NCBI GenBank assembly: GCA_050304135.1
Contig: JBNLDC010000064.1
Location: 1-64,000, forward strand
Reading direction: 5' to 3'
Origin: JAFGNB01 sp050304135
Lineage (GTDB): Bacteria; Fibrobacterota; Chitinivibrionia; Chitinivibrionales; Chitinispirillaceae
Length of the DNA: 64,000 nt
Shown here in pieces: positions 57,637 to 64,000 of the stretch. Both the position numbers and the translations under genes were made by a program. Below the pieces are notes generated by a model that saw nothing but the letters and a program-made list of their open reading frames with translations, searched no databases and was not told the origin of the DNA. The number at the start of each line of letters is the position of its first letter. Position 1 is the stretch's first letter.

Positions 57637-60348
57637 ATGATTATAGCAGGAGAGATCATCAACAGGTTCAGAAGTTTGTTTAACACCGGTACTGGCCGGA
57701 GCGGCAGCTGTGCACCAGCCGGTAATCGCAATGCACGACTGCGGAAATGGTTCCCCGCAGCTCTGATGGTTGCCGGAATTGCATCATACGCGTTCCCGGT
57801 AACATTTGATGCATCTGAAAAAGTTTCGGTGCTTCACCAGCCGTATCTTACGGGCACCTGCCTGCCGGTCTGGAACAATACCGCTACCTACCGGAATATC
57901 AAAAGCGGACTCGCACTTTCCCGCTATGCGGTTTTGCGCTTCCCGAACGGGACGCTTTCGAATGAATACCACTGGAACGGTAAGGGAACCCTTGATTCAA
58001 CGGGGATATGGCATTCCGACAGTACCGAGGACAGTACCGGGTTTCAGTGCACCAACCTGTACTGTGGCACCACCTCGAGCAACTGGGGAACGGAGCGGTA
58101 TTCACGGGTGGTCGACGGCGACACCACCTCTTTCTGGTGGAGTGATCCGCTTATTACCACTAAAGATCCCTACATTTATCTCAACTGGACAGCAAACAAG
58201 GCGATCGATTCAGTGGTTATCCTCTGGGGCGACCGGTACAGCCGAAATTTTGAAGTACAGGTGTGGGAGGGAACGGTCTCGTACCCCGGTCCGCACGGAA
58301 TGAATGTGTCGAAGTGGAGCACGGTGTATGCCGATACTGCGGGTGAAGGTGGTACTACTGCGGTGAACTTCGAAGCGGTGTCGACCCGGGCATTACGGGT
58401 GATCTCGCACGAGGGATTTGACGGTAGCGATGTGCAGATCCGCGAGATCTACGCGTTTGCCGGTGAATCGCAGGTATCGGCTCATGATACGATCTTTTCA
58501 AAACAGACGAAATCGTTTGCGCTGTCGACTCATCCGGGTATGACACGATTGCGGTCTTACTCATGGGATTTTGCCGCCTTTATGGACTATTGCGATACGC
58601 TCGGGTATCCGGCACTGCCGATTATATCAGTCAATTACGGTACGGGAACTCCCGAAGAGGCTGCCGCGTGGGTACACTATGCGAATAATGTAAAAGAGCA
58701 TGGAATACGTTTCTGGCAAATCGGCAACGAGATGGACGGGGGGTGGGAGATCGGCGGTCCGGTGAGTGCCTACACGTACGCGGAAAAGTACCTTCTGTAT
58801 GCTAAAGCGATGAAGGCGGCAGATCCCTCCATTAAAATTTTCGGCCCTCTCGCCTCAGGTCTGAGCAGCATGAGTGGTGATTACGACGGTCGTACCTGGC
58901 TCGAGGCGGTGCTGTTTAAAATCGGCGAGGCGGAAAAGGAAGACGGGGTTACCTATCTTGACGGGATCGACTTTCATTCCTATCCCTACTGGACAGCCTC
59001 ACGGGTCGACCTTGAAGATATGCTGCTCTCCTCCGACTATGTGTACAATGAGTCAGACAGCATGCTCGCATGGATCAACCGGTATCTTTACAATCCCGAC
59101 AGCACCCTGGTGATGATGAGCGAGTTCAATGCTACGGTGGTGATGAACAGTACGCTTAAACAGGCGGTCAATGGTATCGTCAATGCCAACCTCAACGCAG
59201 GACTGGCACAGAAGTTCGGGTACCGGGCAATGTCAATTATCTGGGATTCATTTGAAGAAGGTGGTATAGGAGCCGATAAAACCCACGGTTCGCTTTCACT
59301 CTTCAACCCTGTGCCTAATGCCATCAAGGCAAGTATGAAATATGCACCCTCATCGGCATTCTGGGGTAACTTCATGGTGACCAACGTCTGGCTTGATCCG
59401 GATGATGAAAACAATCTTCTTGCAGTCGACTCGAGTCGCAGCGGAAAGCTTCGCTATTACGGAAATGCCACCGGGAGTGATGCACGGGTTCTGGTGCTCA
59501 ATCTTTCTTCCACAGATACGCTTGATGTCGAGGTGGCCATGGAGGGTGGTGATTTTGAGATGGTGGAGGTGTACTCCTGGGGAGAGCGTGAATTCAACAT
59601 GCTGGGTACCGATAAGAATGCCTACGCCTTTCCCAATTGCGGACCCACCTCGTCGGTAACCACGGTCGAGGAGTTTGGCACGCCGAAAATTGCCCCCAAA
59701 AGTGCCCTGGTGCTGCGGTACTTTACCGCCGACAGTGGCGAAACGGTTCCCGAAGAACTCTTCTGGGCAATGCTCAACGGGCGTCCGAAAGCCGGTGATA
59801 CCGTTGACGTGTCGCTTTCGTACCGGGTCCCGGCGGGAATAGTCAAATCGATCTCCTGGCGTCTGGACAGCACGGAATATCAGGAGGTGGAAGCACTCGA
59901 CGGCGCATTTGACGGATCATACGAAGCTGCTGTTGTTACCCTCAATGCGAATGAGATTCCTCCGGGAGTAAATCATATCACCGTGCGGGTGGAATCTGAC
60001 GCCGGTGATACCTGCGAGACTTCCATTCTCGTGACCGGTGTACCGGTAATCACCCGGGCCGCGGATCGTCTGCATGGCAATGCACTCACGCTCACGGAAA
60101 CCGCGTCGGGCAGGGTGCGGATCAACTATCTGCCCGATGCCAATGGACATGCTTATATCAAGGTGTTCAACCTGTCGGGAGCCCTGCTCGAAAATCGGAG
60201 GATTGTCGCGGATGGAACGCCGATCTCGTTTGTCTGGAACGGTCCCCGCGGAAACAGTGCGGCGGTGTCGTCGGGAGTGTTCCTGATCAAGGCAGGGGTC
60301 GAGGGATCGGACCGGCAGGTTACCCGGTTGTTCAGGATGGTGCGGTAA
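57637..60348 (+). CDS. Secreted multidomain glycoside hydrolase of unassigned family
   Basis: Protein of 903 residues from the ATG at 57637, which follows GGAGGT closely; a longer frame begins 21 codons earlier. A charged stretch and hydrophobic segment (WFPAALMVAGIASYAFPVTF) form the export signal. Between about residues 120 and 290 lies a discoidin (F5/8 C)-like module (TERYSRVVDGDTTSFWWSDP, then ALRVISHEGFDGSDVQI). Next is a TIM-barrel-like catalytic part with the candidate acid GNEMDGGWEIGG and candidate nucleophile MMSEFNATVVMN, in the order expected of clan GH-A enzymes such as GH39, GH44 or GH51. The end has Ig-like and sorting-like sequence (YIKVFNLSGALL; SSGVFLIKAG). The exact substrate is unknown; arabinofuranosidase or glucanase are candidates. 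Confidence 0.75.
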   Translation: MIIAGEIINRFRSLFNTGTGRSGSCAPAGNRNARLRKWFPAALMVAGIASYAFPVTFDASEKVSVLHQPYLTGTCLPVWNNTATYRNIKSGLALSRYAVLRFPNGTLSNEYHWNGKGTLDSTGIWHSDSTEDSTGFQCTNLYCGTTSSNWGTERYSRVVDGDTTSFWWSDPLITTKDPYIYLNWTANKAIDSVVILWGDRYSRNFEVQVWEGTVSYPGPHGMNVSKWSTVYADTAGEGGTTAVNFEAVSTRALRVISHEGFDGSDVQIREIYAFAGESQVSAHDTIFSKQTKSFALSTHPGMTRLRSYSWDFAAFMDYCDTLGYPALPIISVNYGTGTPEEAAAWVHYANNVKEHGIRFWQIGNEMDGGWEIGGPVSAYTYAEKYLLYAKAMKAADPSIKIFGPLASGLSSMSGDYDGRTWLEAVLFKIGEAEKEDGVTYLDGIDFHSYPYWTASRVDLEDMLLSSDYVYNESDSMLAWINRYLYNPDSTLVMMSEFNATVVMNSTLKQAVNGIVNANLNAGLAQKFGYRAMSIIWDSFEEGGIGADKTHGSLSLFNPVPNAIKASMKYAPSSAFWGNFMVTNVWLDPDDENNLLAVDSSRSGKLRYYGNATGSDARVLVLNLSSTDTLDVEVAMEGGDFEMVEVYSWGEREFNMLGTDKNAYAFPNCGPTSSVTTVEEFGTPKIAPKSALVLRYFTADSGETVPEELFWAMLNGRPKAGDTVDVSLSYRVPAGIVKSISWRLDSTEYQEVEALDGAFDGSYEAAVVTLNANEIPPGVNHITVRVESDAGDTCETSILVTGVPVITRAADRLHGNALTLTETASGRVRINYLPDANGHAYIKVFNLSGALLENRRIVADGTPISFVWNGPRGNSAAVSSGVFLIKAGVEGSDRQVTRLFRMVR

Positions 60349-60405
60349 ATTCGAACGCCCGTGGAATGTTCCACGAGCGGTGTAGTGAATCGAACTACGG
60401 GTCAG

Positions 60406-60433
60406 GCACTGCCGTTATGGCAGTGCTTTTTTT
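60406..60433 (+). terminator. Rho-independent terminator of the glycosidase gene
   Basis: GCACTGCC (60406-60413) and GGCAGTGC (60419-60426) form an eight-base-pair stem with a GTTAT loop, followed by seven T. A GTGGAATGTTCCAC palindrome (60361-60374) precedes it. Confidence 0.85.
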
Positions 60434-60598
60434 CGTGTAAGAAGTATCGGAATCCGGTGCAGATGAACCTGCCGGATTGTAAGCAGCGTTGCTTCTCAGA
60501 CATTTCTGCAGTACCAAACCTGCCTGCGGAAATTGCGATTGTCCCGTGGGTGGAGTGATCCCCGAACAAAAATATCTGCAACACCATTCAAACTGCAC

Positions 60599-63500
60599 TC
60601 AATACTGATAGAGCGATAATTCTCCGCTTCCGTCATCACGTCCGACGGCAAACTCGGTAGATCCATCGGAGGCGATGTGTACCTGCAGAATGGTTTTTCC
60701 GTCACTGGTTGTTTCTGCAACCGGCTCGGTGGCGAAACCATTATTCGTAAAGTAAACCGTACCGGTTTTTCCGACAATCCATCCAACATACCCTGAGCTC
60801 ATGGTGATTTTAACCGGCGAAAGCGAAGTCACCGTGCCGACGGAGCTGAATGACGGTGAACTCAATCCACTGGTAGTACGACGGAGTGAATACCCTGTGG
60901 AGTCGAGCACAAACACGGTATCAAGATTGTTGCGATCCCCTGCAAGACCAGTGTAGGTTCCTCCCGTGAGGGTGACCGTGTTGTTGATGAGCTGGTCTGC
61001 ACTTCCATCTGATGAATACCGGTAGGTAGTATTTTCTGTAAGTGCGCATAGTGAATTATTAGACTGGCTGGCGGCGATCCGGTCCCATTGGTAACAATCC
61101 GCCGTCGACGACCACTGTGAAACTCCGGTGATATAGAACCGGGAAACGCAACCTCCCATACCCGCTGAGCGGATGCCGAAATACCACCGCAGACCGTCAC
61201 CACGCGTTGCAAGATTTGATGTTGTTGAAGAACCGCTGACACGCACAATCTCTGAACCATTGGAAAGATTGTATGATCCGACCCACTGGGTGTTTCTCAC
61301 CATAACGGTTGACCCTGCAATAAGCAGCTCATAGAGATTCCCGATGGCCGGTGTCACCGAAGTTGTGCTCCAGTTGTTTTCTCCGATGGTGAGTCGCTCC
61401 AGTGGTGCGGCGGTTGACTGTACCGGAGAACGGTAGCAGGCGGTACTGGAGGGGAAGCTGACCAGAACCCGCGAACCACTGTGATAATTGATTGGCAGTG
61501 AGGAGAACTTTTGCCAGACGTGTGCAGTGACACTGATGCTCCAGTTGGCATCGGTTGTTTTACCGTTTGCCGTCGCCCGTACGGTGACCGGTTGGGTACC
61601 TGTTGCAACGCTCAAACGGTTCGGTGTCCACGATACGGTTGCACCGCTTATGGTCAGTCCGGAGGGACCACTGACCACCGAGTAACTGACTGCATCGCCA
61701 TCGTCATCAACAGCGATCACCGATGCTGCGTAACTGGTTCCAATGGAAACGCTCTGATTGGACGGTATCGAGGTAAAGCGGGGCGCGCGATCGGTATTGG
61801 TTACATTGATGGAGGCGATATGTTGCGTGGTCACCGTTGCATCGTTGCCGTCGGTTGCGGTGAACGTAACCGCATAGGGACCACCCGCCTGGTCGTAGTC
61901 CGGAGTCCACGAGAACACACCATTGTTGAAGTTCGCACCGGAGGGAAGCCCGGTGGCGGTTATCGATGGTGTCGGGCCGTCAGGATCGGTTGCCGTGACG
62001 GTAAAGGTACACAGTTCGTTTTCTGCAACCGTCCGGTCGGAAACCCCGGAGAGTACCGGCGGATCATTGACACCTGATACAGCGAACGAAACTGCTCTGG
62101 AATCAGTCCGGTCGCCGTCATCGGCAATAAATGTAATTATTTCGGTTCCGTTCCACTCAGGATCTTTTACCGTGAGGGATGCAACCCGCGAGGTAATACC
62201 GACCGTTAGATTGGTTGGTGACGCAGGAGAAATTGACCAGGAAATCTGCGCATTGCTGTTGTCCGGGTCGGTAACGTAATCATCCAGTGGAATTGTGGCA
62301 AAACTTCCCCCTTCACTGATGGTTTGTCCGGGAATTGTTGCGACAACCGGTGGATCATTGACCGGTGTAACAGTAACGGCAGCGGTATAGGAAGCACTTG
62401 ACGTAGTACCGTCGCTTACGGTAAGAGGCACCTGCAACGTTCCATTGTAATTCGCTGCAGGTATGATGCCGGCACTGCCACTCACCGTGTAATTGAGTCC
62501 GGAGGCAGCAGATACCGTAAAGGTGGTATTGTCGGGATCCGTTATGGAAAGCATTGCGGCGGTAACGGTAAGCACATCGTCTTCATCAACGGCAAGCGGT
62601 GCAGTGAGTCCGGTAATGACCGGCGCATCGTTGACCGCTTGAACGGTAATGGTTGCACTGTAGGAAGGACCAGAAGCCGCTCCGTCGTTTGCGGTAACTC
62701 CAACCTGAATGGTTCCGTTGAAATCGGTTGCCGGAGTGACCGTACTGTTGGTTACGGTGTAATTACTTCCCGGGGCAATCGAAAGCGTGAATGGTCCCGT
62801 CGGGTTATCTGGATCACTGATGATAAAATCAGTGGCGACAAGTGTCAGCGACGCATCCTCATTGACGGCAAGACTCTGTTTCGGGCCGGTAATAACCGGT
62901 GGATCGTTCACCGGAACAACGGTAACCGAAAGGGTGAAGGGGTTACTGGTGTTGGTTCCGTCCGAAACGGTCACCGGAACACTGAGTGTACCGGTAAAAT
63001 CGGCGGCAGGTGTGATGGTGGTACCGCTGAACGTGTAGCCGGTACCGTTTCGGACAGCGAGCGAAAACGGTCCGTCGGGGTTATCAATGTCCTGAATTTC
63101 CAGGTCGTCAATCGAAATGATCAACGGCGAGTCCTCGTTGACCGAGAGATCACTTACCTGTGAGAGAATTACCGGCAGGTCGTTGGTGTTGGCAATGGTA
63201 ATGGTAAATTGACTCCGGGATGAACTGTCGACTCCGCTACGCGCTGTGCCGCCGTCGTCCCGTACGATTACTTCGAGTTCTGCCGTACCAATGGAGTCGG
63301 TGGCAGGGGTAAAGGTAAGCGTTCCTTCGGTATCAATATGCGGGCTGCTGCTGAAGAGGGATGGCCGGTTAACGGTAACGGAAACAGTTGCTTTTTGGTC
63401 GGCTTCATTTTCAGGGCCGGTGCGGACTGCTGTTGCCCAGTTGGCAAATGTCCGGGGACCGGCGTCTTCCGACACGGTAATATCTGCTCCTATGGTAATT

Positions 63501-64000
63501 TCCGGTGCATCATTGACCGGAAGTACTTCGCAGACAACGGAAACCGATGCCGCTGCACCGGCCGGATCCTTTACCGAGAGATCGATTGTATCGCTGCCGA
63601 ACCAGTTGGTGTCCGGTGCCGTGATCAAAAGAATATTAGTCGAATCAACAATAACCTGCATTGGACCACGTGGGGCTGCGCTAAACTGCAGTGTGGAGAC
63701 TGCATTGTCCTGATCGGAAACAAAATCACTCAAGTCAATTGCGGGAATCTGTCCGCCTTCGTTGACCGTGCGTTTCTGAACGGTGGCGAATTCAGGTGGA
63801 TCATTCACCGCTACAACCTCTATCAGTATGGTGGCATCGTTGCTCCTGGCGATACCATCGGAAACATAAAAGGTGAACGTGTCGGATCCGGCGAAGTTTT
63901 CCGGGGGAGTGTACACCAAATGCGGCGGTTCTCCGGAAAGTGTTCCCTTTACCGGGTTGGAAACCTCAAAGGAGAGTGTCGTGCTGTCGGGATCAGCAGC
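60599..64000 (-). CDS. Partial giant extracellular protein with cadherin/He-PIG repeats and a propeller-like C-terminus
   Basis: 1133 residues are visible; the start lies beyond the right edge, as the frame is open to position 64000 (reading AADPDSTTLSFEVSNPVKG). It holds a tandem series of Ig/cadherin-like repeats of about 90-100 residues, each with 'NDPPVI..' and 'VNEDASLTL' openings and 'DFNGTIQVGVTANDGAAS' centres. Two He-PIG/Ig-type domains follow (GLPSGANFNNGVFSWTPDYD; GLTISGATVSWTPNRLS). The last 300 residues look like a BNR or propeller fold (YVGWIVGKTGTVYFTNNGFA). There is no sorting-like tail and no enzyme motif. It is probably a surface adhesin or polysaccharide-binding protein, comparable to the 1374-residue gene. 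Confidence 0.75.
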   Translation of the reverse strand, partial: AADPDSTTLSFEVSNPVKGTLSGEPPHLVYTPPENFAGSDTFTFYVSDGIARSNDATILIEVVAVNDPPEFATVQKRTVNEGGQIPAIDLSDFVSDQDNAVSTLQFSAAPRGPMQVIVDSTNILLITAPDTNWFGSDTIDLSVKDPAGAAASVSVVCEVLPVNDAPEITIGADITVSEDAGPRTFANWATAVRTGPENEADQKATVSVTVNRPSLFSSSPHIDTEGTLTFTPATDSIGTAELEVIVRDDGGTARSGVDSSSRSQFTITIANTNDLPVILSQVSDLSVNEDSPLIISIDDLEIQDIDNPDGPFSLAVRNGTGYTFSGTTITPAADFTGTLSVPVTVSDGTNTSNPFTLSVTVVPVNDPPVITGPKQSLAVNEDASLTLVATDFIISDPDNPTGPFTLSIAPGSNYTVTNSTVTPATDFNGTIQVGVTANDGAASGPSYSATITVQAVNDAPVITGLTAPLAVDEDDVLTVTAAMLSITDPDNTTFTVSAASGLNYTVSGSAGIIPAANYNGTLQVPLTVSDGTTSSASYTAAVTVTPVNDPPVVATIPGQTISEGGSFATIPLDDYVTDPDNSNAQISWSISPASPTNLTVGITSRVASLTVKDPEWNGTEIITFIADDGDRTDSRAVSFAVSGVNDPPVLSGVSDRTVAENELCTFTVTATDPDGPTPSITATGLPSGANFNNGVFSWTPDYDQAGGPYAVTFTATDGNDATVTTQHIASINVTNTDRAPRFTSIPSNQSVSIGTSYAASVIAVDDDGDAVSYSVVSGPSGLTISGATVSWTPNRLSVATGTQPVTVRATANGKTTDANWSISVTAHVWQKFSSLPINYHSGSRVLVSFPSSTACYRSPVQSTAAPLERLTIGENNWSTTSVTPAIGNLYELLIAGSTVMVRNTQWVGSYNLSNGSEIVRVSGSSTTSNLATRGDGLRWYFGIRSAGMGGCVSRFYITGVSQWSSTADCYQWDRIAASQSNNSLCALTENTTYRYSSDGSADQLINNTVTLTGGTYTGLAGDRNNLDTVFVLDSTGYSLRRTTSGLSSPSFSSVGTVTSLSPVKITMSSGYVGWIVGKTGTVYFTNNGFATEPVAETTSDGKTILQVHIASDGSTEFAVGRDDGSGELSLYQY

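Overview
The window reads as a chromosome segment of a Gram-negative, polysaccharide-degrading bacterium of the Fibrobacterota/FCB type. That placement is inferred from gene content, not from a marker-gene tree. Supporting signs are several secreted plant-cell-wall enzymes (a GH9 endoglucanase, a PL1 pectate lyase, two tandem GH8 enzymes and an unassigned clan-A-like glycosidase), all ending in the same short beta-rich 'GxY' C-terminal domain resembling type IX secretion sorting tails. Very long Ig/cadherin-like surface proteins, an Agl/Tol-like proton-channel operon and an ADP-forming acetyl-CoA synthetase also fit. No rRNA, tRNA, CRISPR array or intact transposase gene was seen.

Layout. 1-2.55 kb: an AT-rich accessory patch with three genes, all on the minus strand (GNAT acetyltransferase, unknown protein, outer-membrane beta-barrel), separated by folded sites with the architecture of integron attC sites. 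3.1-9.2 kb: GH9 and PL1 genes separated by long non-coding stretches full of inverted repeats (a 163-bp MITE-like unit and REP-like palindromes). 9.2-13.4 kb: a membrane VWA-like protein, L-aspartate oxidase and a CBS-less KpsF/GutQ-type isomerase. 13.6-17.8 kb: a tightly packed motor operon (secreted protein, ExbB/TolQ, ExbB-ExbD fusion, ExbD, TonB/AgmX-like) behind a good sigma-70 promoter. 17.9-22.7 kb: PilZ, FliL-like, SecA and thymidylate kinase genes, overlapping or nearly so. 23-26.8 kb: a CtpA-type protease and a PpiD/SurA-like chaperone, so this block is rich in envelope biogenesis and protein export.

26.9-37.7 kb is a carbon/energy block: AMP-forming acetyl-CoA synthetase, OFA-type transporter, beta-carbonic anhydrase, an AcuC-like deacetylase on the opposite strand, fused ADP-forming acetyl-CoA synthetase, a CoA-transferase fused to a GNAT domain, and FolC. 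It holds acetate-activating enzymes together with candidate writer and eraser of the acetylation switch that controls them. 37.7-42.6 kb: two GH8 paralogues. 43-47.1 kb: the redox sensor Rex with candidate operators, SerC, SerA and, convergently, TrpD.

47.2-64 kb: envelope and secreted proteins: a predicted secreted protein, a 1374-residue Ig/PKD-like repeat protein behind a beta-helix-like membrane protein, a secreted PHP-family protein, a methyltransferase-like protein, an alpha/beta-hydrolase lipoprotein, a 903-residue secreted glycosidase, and a cadherin-like repeat protein that runs off the right edge. The 55.2-55.9 kb gap holds nested inverted-repeat elements, one sharing a 23-nt identical end with the left edge of the window.
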